This document shows, piece after piece, positions 10,983 through 21,870 of a stretch of 64,000 nt of DNA. The position numbers were made by a program, and so were the translations under genes. Source of the stretch: Larix kaempferi (lineage: Eukaryota > Streptophyta > Pinopsida > Pinales > Pinaceae); the NCBI GenBank assembly GCA_027924585.1, contig BSBM01000994.1, forward strand, positions 10,051,001 to 10,115,000. The letters run 5' to 3'. The stretch's first letter is position 1; every line of letters begins with the position of its first letter. Under the pieces are notes generated by a model. That model was given only the letters and a program-made list of their open reading frames with translations, made no database searches and had not been told where the DNA came from.

Positions 10983-11912
10983 CCAATCATTACAACCATG
11001 GGAGATGGTACCTGTGAGAGCAGAGATTAGAACATACTCTTCTTCACTTGATGAGTTATCATCACTTTCTGCCCTAGCCTTCTTCTTGGGTGGTTCATTG
11101 TCCTCGGCAGCATGAGCATGAAACCTTCTTTTGCTGCGCTTCTTCTTCTTGTTGGAGTTGTTGTTGTCCTTCTTGTTCTTGGGTCAATTTATGGCAATAT
11201 GTCCTTTCTCATTACAGGTGAAGCATATTCTTCTTTCTTTGAAGTGATGTGAAGATTTCTTGGAGTGAGATGGCTCTCTCTTGGACTTCCCTTTCTTGGT
11301 GTGAGCTATGAGAGCTTGATCTTCATTCCCCATATTTTCTTCTCGTGCCACAAGCCTTTCTTATTCTTGTGAGCATTCTTCCCGTAGTCTACTGAAGGAG
11401 ATCAACTTCTTCCTTGCACAAATTCCTTGGATAAAGGAATCCCATGACCTGGGTAGGCCATTTAGAGTGGTCTTCACCACTTCACCATTCTCCACCATTT
11501 CATCCACTGCTTCTAGTTGTTCCTTGATCTGGGAGACCCTTGAAAAATAATATTGAATGGTTTCTCCATTCTGAAACTTTACTCCTTTCAATTGGTTCCG
11601 CAGGGTCATCTTCCGATTTTTGTTCTTACCTTCAAATAGCTTGGTCAAAGAGTCAAACATCTCCTTGGGTGTCTTAAGAGAAGACACATGGGGTATGAGA
11701 TGGTCTTTGATAGAATCAACAATGATTCTCTTTGCCTTGACCAAGTTATTCTTATGCAATACCTTGGCCTCTTCATCCTCTGGGATAGGGATGTCTTCTT
11801 TCGCATATGAGTCCAACTCATTCTCTTCCAGGATTAACCCAATCCTATACTTCCAAGCTCGGAAGTTATCAGCTCCTTCAAGCTTATTCTCAAGCTTGGT
11901 GTGGTGAGACAT
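10983..11912 (-). pseudogene. gag: Cop1 gag with zinc knuckle, two nonsense codons
   Basis: Capsid/nucleocapsid protein of Cop1. The best start is the ATG at 11912 (MSHHTKLENKLEG), matching the F protein start MAPSTKLEDKLEG; a longer in-frame start at 11960 has no counterpart. The copia gag core has NFRAWKYRIGLILEEN and WDSFIQGICARK. A stop at 11361-11363 interrupts it, after which the same frame continues through a Lys/Ser-rich stretch and a CX2CX4HX4C zinc knuckle (CFTCNEKGHIAIN-) whose last Cys position is a TGA (11184-11186). An Asp/Ser/Glu-rich spacer then leads to the protease. Gag, protease, integrase and RT share one frame. Confidence 0.92.
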
Positions 11913-11960
11913 CTTAAAGAGTACTTCAAATGGAAATAGAAAAGATTTAGATCTTACCAC

Positions 11961-12470
11961 TTGAAATGCTGAAAAATGGATCTGGTCCCAGATTAGGGTT
12001 TGTCGAAAAAACCCTAAAAATTCAAAATGTGAATTTCAAATTTCTGAAAGGATAGAAAGATGCACTTTGATGAGCTGATCAGCCTGGTGCATTCAGAATT
12101 TGAGATCAGCAAAGTTTTGCACTTCAGATTTGATCTTTTGTCCTCCCGGGTTCACTAGGGAGAGCCCTGAATTAGGGTTTGAGTTTCCTGGAGATCTACC
12201 CAGCCAAAAATCTCTATCCAAAGCTCTAAACTTCGATTTTTGCAAGTAGCTTCCAACTGTGTCTTCATATTCCAGAAATTCCTATTTTTGTGGAAACCCT
12301 AGTTTTTAGGGCTAAATCTGAAAATGTTCGGAATTGAATTCTGACTGGACAGATAGATGCGCCTTGATGAGTAGAGTCAATCTACTATACTTCTTTTCCA
12401 AAATATGTGGAGAGAAACCCAATAAACAAGAAACTCAAGTTTTCGTCACTGCAAAATGTCTTCTTCTCAG
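11961..12470 (-). other. leader of Cop1
   Basis: Untranslated leader between primer-binding site and gag. It contains several copies of an AGGGTTT/AAACCCT motif and AT-rich stretches, and it is clearly related to the leader of E (about 36590-36960). No reading frame of note. Confidence 0.7.
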
Positions 12471-12486
12471 GTTAGCTTTGATACCA
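12471..12486 (-). other. primer-binding site of Cop1
   Basis: Reads TGGTATCAAAGCTAAC on the minus strand, immediately against the LTR. It differs from the usual tRNA-Met site TGGTATCAGAGC at one base, and E shares the same TGGTATCAAAGC variant. Confidence 0.85.
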
Positions 12487-13089
12487 TGTTAAATTTTAAG
12501 CATTAATTCACAATACTCTAGGATCTTTACTGAGAGAATAACATATACAGTATATCAATGCATGACAATCACAATAAGCATGATAAGCATCACAAGAATC
12601 AAAAGCATGAGAGACAAGAGACACAGAGTTTTCGTGGGGAAAAACCTAAGGTGAAAAAGCCCACAACTTCCTCAGAGATAGAGAGAGCAATGGCTCAACC
12701 AAAGTACAACCAAAATACACTTAGATAGTCTCCTAGTAGCAGATGATCCTCCTCCTCACTAGTGCGCCACTTTCTGAGTGAGAGTGAGTTACTTTTCCGA
12801 ATAAGTAAAATAGAGATCTCCGATCTCTATTTATACTAACCTTTTTGCCCAGTGACCATATGGGGCCGACTTGTCTAGCTAGGTACATCCACATTATAAT
12901 ATATATAATTCAGGGCCGACCCCACATGGTGGTCTAATAACCCATCGGCAAGTACACACACTTGCGACACTTATCAATCCACATGATGACACTTCCTTAT
13001 AGAGGAATGACACATCTGTTATAAGGGTACAATAAATATATATAAAATACATAGATGAAATACATTCCGAAGTTACATATACATCAACA
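12487..13089 (-). repeat. 5' LTR of Cop1, 603 bp
   Basis: Intact LTR, minus-strand ends TGTTGATG...TTTAACA. U3 holds one copy of the GGGTTATTAGACCACC...GGTCGGCCC module upstream of the TATA box. It ends at 13089 where the gag sequence of gypsy A resumes. Confidence 0.93.
12827..12835 (-). promoter_or_regulatory. TATA box in the Cop1 5' LTR
   Basis: TATAAATAG on the minus strand, followed by a purine-rich GAGATC stretch. The same box sits in the left LTR (6104-6112), in both E LTRs (31789-31797, 38214-38222) and as TATAAGTAG in F. Its position in U3 upstream of the leader fits the pol II promoter of the element. Confidence 0.75.
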
Positions 13090-14494
13090 CTTCATCCTGT
13101 CTCTTTTTAGCTTGTAATGCATCTAATTGAGAACCCATGGCTCGTAAGATATCTGTTTTGAAATTTTGTAATAGGTTTCCCAATTCTACCCTTGTAACTT
13201 CACCAGGACTGGATGTATTTCCCTTTAGGTTCCTAGAATAAGATTCCCGAAAGTGTCTCCCACTTTTCCCTCTGCTCCTAGAGTAATTCCTACATAGCTC
13301 GCAAATTTGTGAAAAAGACTTATGAGAAATATCTCCAGCTGCCATGAGGTTAAGATTTTCTAAAAACTCTTCTGAAATTCCCTTAAGGAAGAGTGTTCTT
13401 ACTGCATCTTCCTGAATATCACTATATTTTTATTTATGTAACACATAGTTAAATATTTTGATATAGTCTTCTAGGCTCTCATCTTCAAGTTGTTGTATTT
13501 TGAAAATGTCATTACAAGAGTCCTTAGGTTTACAGTAATCCTCATATTTCCATAGAAATGCAGTCTTCATGTCTTCCCAAGTTCTAATGCTAGATTCTCC
13601 TAACCCCATAAACCACCTAAGAGCGAAATCTTTCAGTGTAGCAGGGAGGAGTTTTAACTTTTGGCCATGTTGTAGGTAGTTATAGCTCCTACACAAAATG
13701 TCAAATTCGAATAAAAATGTATCCGGATCCTCACTACTCTTCCCATAAAAGGTCGGTAGTGAGGAGGGAGGGATGTTTTTCATGGTTACATCTTGTGCAA
13801 TGTCTAAGATGGGGAACCCAAAAGTTCCTTCAGTTCAAATTTGTCCCTCTTCTTCATTGTGTCGCACCTCATCATTATCTTCTTTCTCCATGTAGGCTTG
13901 ATTTCCAAAGAGAGAATACCTAGGTTTTTCTTTTCTTGGTGAATATGGGATGTCCCAACGTTCTGTTTTAGGGATAGTATTCCTCTTTTTAGGAGAGGAA
14001 TTACTAGCTACGTGGGAGTCCAGTTTTGAAGGTCCTACAGTTGTTGTCTCAATCTGTGAAACAACTATATTCACAGAATTTTCAAAAAGAGCGTCTACTT
14101 GTGCGGGATCAACAAAGTCTACTATATTTGGACCACCTACTATTGATAAGGTAGTGTCTTTGGGTTTTGGAGCTAATAGAGGATTAAGAGGTTCTGATGA
14201 TTTATCTTTTTGAGTTTCCTCTTGTATAAGTGCAGTCTCAATATGAACTTGAGGTTCTTCTAGTGGTGTTTCTTTATGGACTGACTTTTCTAATGTCTCT
14301 ATGGTTCCCCTTGAATGGTCCCCAGAAAGAATTTATTTGGCTTTCCAAATAGGACTATCCCCTTTGTTTGTTTTCCGATACTTTTCTGTTGAGTTAGTAG
14401 TTGGTGTGGCACGCCCCCCGTAAAGGTCGGTATGGATTTTAGTAGGAAGGCTAGTTTTAATGTATCTACCTTTTGAGTCTCTATACCTATTCAT
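13090..14494 (-). pseudogene. gag: gag of gypsy A, interrupted by Cop1 and stop codons
   Basis: Capsid protein gene of element A. It starts at the ATG at 14494 (MNRYRDSKGRY) and stays in one frame to 13090, with nonsense codons at 14333-14335, 13835-13837 and 13430-13432. The N-terminal third is polar and low in complexity. The capsid core begins MKNIPPSSLPTFYGKS and carries DPDTFLFEFDILCRSY, RWFMGLGESSI, TWEDMKTAF and YEDYCKPKD, close to the B protein at 19728-20021. Downstream residues SHKSFSQICELCRNYSRS lead to the Cop1 junction in a stretch coding LQAKKRQDE. The remainder of gag and pol is not visible. Confidence 0.88.
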
Positions 14495-14689
14495 GAAAAC
14501 AAAGCTAAAAATGAAATAAATTCTAATTGCATTACTACTATTGTTGGGTTTTGGGGATTCCTGTTATAACAGATGCACATGTTCTTACCTCTCATTTACC
14601 GCTCACTCGCCACTAGACTATCTCTAAGTTCAAAAAGAAAATTCTACCTATCACTAAGGTTTAAGAAGAAAATTTTACCTATCTACAAC

Positions 14690-14707
14690 TGACCGACAAC
14701 GACGCCA
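14690..14707 (-). other. primer-binding site of gypsy A (tRNA-Asp-like)
   Basis: Reads TGGCGTCGTTGTCGGTCA on the minus strand. From memory of the Athila/Tat site (TGGCGCCGTTGCCGGGGA) it differs at four positions. It lies three bases from the LTR start at 14711. Confidence 0.75.
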
Positions 14708-16769
14708 AAATGTTGGGTGTTTTATTGTCTTAATGAATCACCAAATATTTAATTATCAACCAAGGTTGGTAATATTAGATTTGTGGCAAAGTATATGTTG
14801 AGGTAGAAGGGTACCTAAGACATCAGCTCGACTGACCTTAGAAATGTTTAATAATGAAAAGATCGAAATATCTTTCAAAATAAAAAACCAAGTCAAACTT
14901 CAGAAATACAACTACTAAGCTGATTAGACCTAACCAAACCAATAGATCAGAATAGTATCAATCTATACTACTCTACTCTATGAACAATAATTGAAAAGAT
15001 AAAAACAATACTATTCTAGGAAACAAAACTTAATCAAAAGAAAACTACTCCTATGAAAATGGAAACTATTGATTAATGATTCAAACTCTAATCTAGGAAT
15101 TAGAAAGACTAGCTACCATGTAATAACTATGAATAAGTTCACAAACCTATTTATGAAATGATTAAGCTTACACCTAACTATGTAAAAAAGAAACTATATT
15201 ATCTTAAAGCAAGATTACAAACTACTTAATGAACCTAAGAAATTCAATAGTTGAACTATTCATGCATTTAACAAACACTCAAAACTAAGCTAAGCTACCT
15301 AATTCCATTCTCCTTGAGGATTTTGAGGAAATGTGTTAAATGTAATAGGAACTGGAGAAAATGTATAGAAATGACTTTCAAATGTGACAAGGAAACATAA
15401 TGGAAGTAAATCTAGTTTAACTTCTACAAAGAGAGGCAAGCTAAAAAGTGACCAATTGCAATTGATTTTAAACATTGTAATCTATTCTTTATCCATAAGC
15501 AAATGATACTTAAAAACTAACTATAGTACTCAAAATGAAATGTTGATTAACAAAAGTACAAATCCTAAGTTATTTGACCTCTAATGACTACTGAAAATTA
15601 ATGCATCTATATGAAACACATATGAATTTATCAAACTTGGATTGGAACTAGTTCTATTCTATCTACGGAAATGAAAGAACTTGAAACAATACAAACTAAA
15701 CCAAATCAAACATTATGTAAAATAAAAGTGAAAGACTAATTAGAAACTTGAATGCAAACTGGAAATGAAATACTGAACTGATTTAGAAATAAGACAAACT
15801 GAGATTTAAGAAAGTCTATGATAACATTGTAAACAAGTTTAAGCTAATCTAGGTCCTAGGCATCAGAAAGAATTCATAAACTACCTAAATAATAAGCAAA
15901 AGACATTTATACTACTACTTAAACCAAAACTATTTCTCATTTAAACAGTAAAACATATGTTGAATGTAAATGAATTTCATCATTAATAAAACTGAAATGG
16001 TTAACCTATGTGCAAATGTAAAATGAGATATGAAATGTTAAGGGTGGATTCGAATCCCAAACTAGGTACAAAATGTGATGAAGTACTTGGAAATCAACCT
16101 ACATCCTAGCTAACTATCTTTGCATAAAATGAAATACTAACAATTCTAGAAATGCCTGCAAATTCTGGAAAATTCTGTCTAAGTTCGAATGAAAGACTGA
16201 AAGAAGGTCTGAAATACAATCTAAACGAAAGGTGCAAATGGATGGATGAATGACAGTCCAGATGAAATAAATAATAAAAACTAAGAAAATAAGCAATCTA
16301 AATGAATTTAACGCCAGTTGGTTTATGCATATTAATCTACAGTGCAAGCAAAGCAGTAAATAAGCTGTTTAAAGTTGAAATAACAAGAAGCAACTACACT
16401 TGTTTGTATCTAAGGAAAGAAATCGTTTTCTAATGCATAATGAAACAGAGCTGAAAGGTAAACAAAGCTAATCTACAGTTACGGTAAAATTAAGAGAGAT
16501 AAATCTCATTACAAACTGAACTTGAAACACTGAAATAATTAAATTCTATCTAATTGCAATGGAAAAGATGAAAGGAAAACTAAAAGAAACTATGCATGAA
16601 TGGTCATTTAAATTCTAGAAGCATAAAGTGTATTAACAACAAGAAATATATTACAGGAAACAGAAAAACACCATTTACAAAAAAAACAAATTAAATACAT
16701 ATACTGAAGATGCAAACTACTTATCTGCAGAAAATAAATAACAAAATATACACAATGAAAAACCTCTGG

Positions 16770-16793
16770 TTGTTGAGGGGCCCTTCTCAACAA
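16770..16793. other. hairpin in LTR A shared with LTR B
   Basis: TTGTTGAG and CTCAACAA arms flank a GGGCCC centre. LTR B has a counterpart at 21159-21177 (TTGAGGGGGCCCTCCCCAA). It lies downstream of the TATA box, so it would be in the element RNA. Confidence 0.55.
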
Positions 16794-16951
16794 TAAGGGA
16801 TTGTGTCTAACTCAGATCAATCACCAACAAAACATGAATTTACTCATCAACAACTAAAATCAGAGACTTTATATTAACTGAATCAAAAGTTACACAACGT
16901 TTTCTCTAGCTCTGCGCATATTCTCTAACTCCGTTTCTCAACCTGAGACGT

Positions 16952-16961
16952 CTTTATATAG
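16952..16961 (-). promoter_or_regulatory. TATA box in LTR A
   Basis: CTATATAAAG on the minus strand, at the expected position between U3 and the putative transcribed part of the LTR, about 160 bp upstream of the hairpin at 16770-16793. Confidence 0.6.
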
Positions 16962-17704
16962 TTTTTACAATGGGAGAGAAGGTCGACCATTTCAGTGGTC
17001 CACCTCTCTAAAAATAGGAGGTCTTAATAGCTATAGGAACGGTTCATGACAACACACAGGCCGTCTCCCACAATCCATGCGTGTTGGTTCCCTTCACGCA
17101 AGCAGTTGGTGCATTGATTCTCTTTGACGTGTGAAGATGATGCATTGTCAGGCTGGGTGAACAGGAACACAAATCTTCTAGAACAAGGGCTCATGAACCA
17201 TGAGGTACACGTTGCCAACAGAACCGACGTCAGGGTTTTTTCCTTTAGTGCCCCGGAATATTCCAACCAACGAATCTGCGGGTGTGAACAGAGGGTTGAG
17301 CGATGGTCCAAATGCGGCTGGGCGTCTTCAGCATAAATGTGCATCTGAATGAGAGTCCGTTTGAAGACCATAACCTACAGAATGAAATCTATTTGCGAAA
17401 CAAGTCGAGAAATGCTAAATTAATGTTAATAAACCATAAAATGATGATAATCACTTAAGATTTATGAAATATTCAAATGTATTCATACCTGAGTTCAAAT
17501 GGTGGTATGAATGGCAAGAAGTATGACTTATCATATCAAAAATAGTGAAAATAATGCCAACAGAGCACGTTTGATGATAAAAAATGATGACAAAAATGGA
17601 CATGAACAGATCTCTACAATTTTAACCTGTGGTGGTTGTTGTTCAATGGAGAGTATTTCTGTCCACATTCTGTGAGTATTGACAAGATAATTCAACACTT
17701 CTTG

Positions 17705-18344
17705 TCATTGCCCCATTTCAAAAATTTCTTCAAGCACATCATGATTAGGATAAACATTTTGAATAAATTTAGTGTAATGACCATCTTCATCGTTAGCTTT
17801 TAGAGTTAGAGCCGTTTCTATGGTGAGCACATGTTGTATGCTTTGGTGATTTATATCATCATAGTAATTCCTCCAATTTTGGTATTCTATGTCTGTAGAC
17901 CTTTTTGCTGGTGGGTATATTGTGTTCTTTTTCCTATCTTGACCACTTGTAATTGTCATATTTCTAGATCGACAGCCCATATAGGCGCTTGCTGTCGCTA
18001 GCCATGGCTTCCCTAGGATTATTGGGTACCCACTGAGCTTACTCTTGACTTGTATAACTATGAAGTCGGCTGGATACTCCCAGGATTCAATGTTGATGAT
18101 TATATCTTCCAGGATTCCTTCAGGTTTGACAGTGAATGTGTCAGCAAGTTGGTCTGATTAATGATTGGAGACCTAGGGCTAACATTGTATCCTTTGTCAT
18201 AACGTTTATTGCAGCTCCTAGGTCGATTAGACTACTTGAAATAGGTTTGTTGTTTATGGTTACATTGAAAATAGGGTTTCCCGGGTCGAGGTATTTAGGG
18301 TTAACAATGATTCCCAACATCAGGTCTGCTAGTTGTCCTACCAC
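17705..18344 (-). pseudogene. aspartic protease region of gypsy B
   Basis: Retropepsin-type protease that would cleave the gag-pol polyprotein. The part at 18141-18344 has NPKYLDPGNPIFNVTINN and SSLIDLGAAINVMTKDTM, where the catalytic triplet normally DTG/DSG/DLG is DLG, as in Athila-like elements. Reading shifts frame near 18141, and the C-terminal protease part continues with conceptual GYPIILGKPWLATASAYMGC near 17960-18040, the usual second half of this domain. Sequence downstream (KNTIYPPAKRSTDIEY) runs to the junction with A at 17697. At least one frameshift, so not functional. Confidence 0.82.
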
Positions 18345-20212
18345 GTTTATGGTTGGTGGATCTCGTTTCCTTCGCCCAGGTTTCTTTAAGCAGTTTTCTT
18401 TTATAAATTTATTACATGTTGGAACATCCCTTATTGCTTGTAAAATGGGAATTTGAATGCTTAAATGTTTTAATTCATTAAGTATAGCATTTTTTGCCTC
18501 TTCTTTGGTATTTTGTTTCAGTTTATTAGGGAATGGAGGGTTTCTGTTTGGTAATTGAGGTTGATCTTATTCTTCCTAGTGGTGTATCAATGTGGGTTGT
18601 CAAGGTTCTAGAGATGCGGGTTGTTCATGATATATATGTTCTTGATTATTTTGTGGATGGGAGCCCTGCAGTGTCTTGCCAGATCTGAGATTGATTTCAT
18701 TTAATTCTAGTGTATCCACGACATAGGTAGGAAATTGCACTACTTCATTGTTGTAGGGTGTTTGTTTCCCTGTTCTATTGTTATTTGGGTTTGGAACAGG
18801 TTGAGCAGGGATTGGAGGCAGTCTGGGGGGCAGTTGGTTCTGTGGAGGTGACATTATGAGTGGTTATTGCAATGGCTTCCTCCAATTTGCTGAATATGGA
18901 TATGGATTTCCATAGTTCACCTGTGGCTGAGAAAAAGGTGGGGGGTATGGAGAGTAAGGCTAGGTGTAATATGGATGTTGGTATAGTGTTTGGTTTTGCT
19001 TCCATTGGCTTGGACCTGCTTGTGGGGGCCATGTAATTGGTGCCAAAGGATTCCAATTCTGTTGATTATTCCCTTGATTAAAATATGTTTAGTTGTTGGA
19101 CTAGAATGGCCTAGCAATATTGTTCCTTTGTTGGTTAACAAAACAAAGTTGTTCCATAGTACCTTTTGATGTGGGATAAGGTATGGCCACTTTGCATGAT
19201 GGTACTAAAGGGAATTTATCTATGGTATGATCATCAATGCAGAGCCCACAGATCTCTATTGCATTTAATGGGCATTTTCCCTTTTCATGTTTCTTTCTAC
19301 TTCGTGGGAAAAATACTGCTAGTTCTTGGTTAATCTCGTCTTGTTTATTTTTTATTTGGAGTGCATCTAATTGCATAGCTAAGGACTAAATGATTCCTGT
19401 ATTCATATCATCTAGAAGGTTTCCTAAGTCATACTTTGTGAGGCTTGGGCTTGAAAAGTTTGATCCTCCTACTAATGGATGTGTATCTTGTATTCCATTT
19501 TTTCCTTTTATGGATCTAGAATAGTTATTGAAGATTTGCAGTATTTGATCATAGTTTTTATGGAATATATCCTCGTCACCTAACAGGTTCAATAAATCTA
19601 GATATTTCTCCTTGATTCCTCTAAGAAGTACTAGTTTCAATGATTCATGATCCAGGGTACAGTGACTAGCCCATTTATAACTGAGTTGAAAGCATTGTGC
19701 ATAGTCTTGTAGGGATTCTTTTTCCCCCTATTGCATCCTGAAAATCTCATCCCTTGTGTCTTTTGCTTTACAATAATCCCCATATTTTTTCAAGAAGTCT
19801 TGTTTCCTCTGGTCCCAGGTGAAGATATTGTTTCCTTCTAGACTCATAAACCATCTGAGTGATAAATCTTTTAATGTAGAAGGAAAGAGTCTTAGTTTTT
19901 GTGCATCGGTGGTATAACCAAAGGACTTGCAGAATACCTGAAATTCAAACAAGAATGTGTCAGGGTCCTTTGAAGTTAGGCCATGGAAGTTTGGGAGATT
20001 AGCAGGATTGATATTTTTCATTCTAGCATCTCCAAGGGGTACACTTATGGGAATGTAAACAGTTCTCGCTGTTCTTCTTCCTCATCCGACATGGTAGTGT
20101 TTGGGATAGAGATAGAGAAGAAGTTATCACGGTATGGATTGTAGGTGGAATCAACTTCTTTGTCGGAGTTGAGGAATTCAAATTGAGAGTGTTCAGAATT
20201 GCTATTGCTCAT
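18345..20212 (-). pseudogene. gag: gag of gypsy B, decayed
   Basis: Capsid gene of B. The likely start is the ATG at 20212 (MSNSNSEHSQFEF), with a frameshift before the capsid core at 20021 (MKNINPANLPNFHG). The core carries DPDTFLFEFQVFCKSFG, RWFMSLEGNN, TWDQRKQDFL and YGDYCKAKD. Stops interrupt the same frame near 19728, 19386, 19101 and 18600. At 19101-19376 a cysteine-containing stretch (CPLNAIEICGLCIDDHTID) sits where a zinc-binding motif is expected. A Pro/Asn-rich linker (18600-18854) includes INLRSGKTL, a motif typical just upstream of the protease in Athila/Tat polyproteins. Confidence 0.83.
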
Positions 20213-20320
20213 AGGGCGGTTAGGCAGAAAATGTCCAAATTCATCCCTCTTTCATCAAGGCATTCATGGTAGATTTTTTTTTATGATTTTTTTAATAAGA
20301 TGTATCTTATAATTTAAGCA

Positions 20321-20340
20321 CCTCCCCAGCAACGACGTGA
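20321..20340 (-). other. degenerate primer-binding site of gypsy B
   Basis: Minus strand reads TCACGTCGTTGCTGGGGAGG. It resembles the tRNA-Asp site of A, with its first bases changed from TGG to TCA. It lies three bases from the presumed LTR start at 20344. Confidence 0.6.
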
Positions 20341-20343
20341 AAG

Positions 20344-21712
20344 TGGTGGAATCCAAGAATGTGTACCTTGTTTAGGTATATATACTAGAAGTATACTTTA
20401 AATATCGACCAGGGAGCATACAAATTTAAGAGGTACTCAGCACTGTATGTGCACTATGAGATAATCTTCATCGTTCTAAATGTCCTATGTATTCTAAAGG
20501 ATACTTTAAGAAAGCATGAAGTATTGTTCTATGGAAACTGGAAAGCATGAAATGACCTAAGAAAGTTGGATGTAGTATTATGTAAAAGCAATAAATGAAG
20601 ACATGTAAATCCTATTTTATTAAAGCAGGTAATGAAAGCATGTAAATCCTATTTTATTAAAGCAGGAAATGAAATCATGTAAATCCTATTTTATTAAAGC
20701 AAGAAATGAAAGCATGTAAATCCTATTTTATTAAAGCAAGAAATGAAAGCATGTAAATCCTATTTTATTAAAGCAAGAAATGAAAGCATATAAAAGGTTA
20801 ACCTAAGAAACATAAATTTAATCTGAAGGGAGCAAAGATCCATTTAACTGTAATCACAAATCGTCATCTTCAAAGTACAAAAATATAGATATGATCTTAT
20901 CTGACAATGCTGTAAAAAAGTGGAAATGAAGATCTAAAAGTCGTTCATGCAGATGGTAGCTACAGGACTATGGACGATGTGTTTCGGAACTACATATGCA
21001 ATACTTAAGAACTATGGAAGGAAAAACACTCACACTGAAACCAAAATATGAAGTTTGAATGAAATACTGAAATTAATCCACACACAATTATACAAGAAAT
21101 AAATAACTGAATGCATGAAAAATACTTGAAACAAATCACAGAAATCCTGAGCTACATATTGAGGGGGCCCTCCCCAACATGTATCACAGGAGGAAATTGA
21201 ACTTATAAACTCATGAAATTAGAAAAAACATTGGAGCTTCATTATAAATTCGTAAGTGCCATCATAACTACAAAAATCGTAAACTGAGTATCTTCTCTAG
21301 AAAAATTCTAAAGATTGTCTTCCAAAATGTATGAGAGAGCCCCTGCTACTCAGGTGTCTCTATTTATTACAAAATTCTACCCTAGTTTTACATTGAAAAT
21401 CATGATCCTGAATAACATGATTATTTCCTTCAAATTAGGGGAAAATAGGATCATTGTGTCTCTTGCGCTCTTCATTCTGGAGCTTGGTATTGTTATTCTT
21501 CCAATTCACCTATGCTCTGTCCACACATGGCTTATTCACATAATTTGTAAATAAAAATGCTAAAACATAAGAAAAGATAATTACTAAATTACTTCGTTTA
21601 ATTATCAACCAAAGTGTATTCTTCCCTATAGAAAGAGGTGCTTTTTGATAATTTCTTCGCTTATGTGTGGCATAAAAGGAGTCTATGGAGTACCTATATC
21701 ATGGAATCATCA
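20344..21712 (-). repeat. 5' LTR of gypsy B, about 1.37 kb
   Basis: Bounded by the primer-binding site at the left and the point at the right (21712/21713) where homology to the 3' end of C units resumes. It contains a 37 bp minisatellite (20585-20800), the hairpin at 21159-21177 and a possible minus-strand TATA variant near 21355-21366. The LTR ends are less clear than in A; borders may be off by a few bases. Confidence 0.7.
20585..20800 (-). repeat. 37 bp minisatellite in LTR B
   Basis: Repeat starts (aaagca) fall at 20585, 20622, 20659, 20696, 20733 and 20770, a strict 37 bp period. Units carry ATGTAAATCCTATTTTATT and differ by only a few bases. Confidence 0.92.
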
Positions 21713-21870
21713 CATCCATCAACAACAATTACAACCCTCTTAATATGTCAAAGAAAGACATGCTTTTCACTTCTGCAAATGCTGCACAAGGAGCTCAACT
21801 TAACACACAGTTTGACATATGATACGGGATTTGATGCAATGGAGACCATTCCTTCCTAAGGTGGGATTAA
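21713..21870 (+). pseudogene. tail of C unit 0
   Basis: Homologous to the last 150 bp of the other C units (for example 25970-26129 and 48112-48267), ending in a purine-rich stretch at LTR1. The rest of this unit is displaced by insertion B. In better copies (48085-48200) the reading QLQRIHQQQLQ...KERH resembles the C-terminal end of a gypsy integrase, but the similarity is weak. Confidence 0.75.

Larger units (their letters stand above)
5803..13089 (-). mobile_element. Ty1/copia retrotransposon Cop1, nearly complete
   Basis: Complete in order on the minus strand: 5' LTR (12487-13089), primer-binding site, leader, gag-pol, a 1.6 kb repeat-rich 3' region, polypurine tract and 3' LTR (5803-6366). 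The left LTR lacks its last 39 bp because G inserted there; the shared 564 bp of the two LTRs differ at 20 positions by eye with no indel (about 3.5%). Element order gag-protease-integrase-RT-RNase H identifies copia, and the polyprotein resembles the Tork/Tnt1 group. The right flank (from 13090, cttca) is the gag gene of gypsy A, so Cop1 inserted into A. It carries several stops, a frameshift and an altered RT catalytic motif, so it is no longer autonomous. Confidence 0.93.
13090..17697 (-). mobile_element. Ty3/gypsy retrotransposon A (Athila/Tat-like), 5' part
   Basis: Right to left: a 2.99 kb LTR, a tRNA-Asp-like primer-binding site, leader, and a gag gene cut at 13090 by Cop1. The rest of A must lie beyond the inserted Cop1/G nest, outside the window. 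The right border at 17697 is sharp: the sequence beyond is the protease region of B, so A inserted into B (expected target duplication cttct at 17698-17702). The primer site and the capsid motif LKDFALRWFMGL place it near Athila/Tat gypsy families. Confidence 0.87.
14711..17697 (-). repeat. 5' LTR of gypsy A, 2,987 bp
   Basis: Ends are TGTTG (14711) and CAACA (17693-17697), an inverted pair, between the primer-binding site and a clean junction with B coding sequence. It is AT-rich, with no recognised gene; small frames at 16114-16347 and 17024-17371 resemble nothing. A minus-strand TATA box lies at 16952-16961 and a GGGCCC-centred hairpin at 16770-16793. The opposite LTR is outside the window. 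Confidence 0.82.
17698..21712 (-). mobile_element. Ty3/gypsy retrotransposon B (Athila/Tat-like), 5' part
   Basis: Right to left: a 1.37 kb LTR, a degenerate tRNA-Asp-like primer site, a decayed gag and the protease region, cut at 17697 by element A. It is a relative of A with a similar capsid motif (LKDLSLRWFMSLEGNNI) and LTR hairpin. The right border near 21712 abuts internal sequence of array C, so B inserted into a C unit (expected target duplication catcc). The left half is outside the window. Confidence 0.85.
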
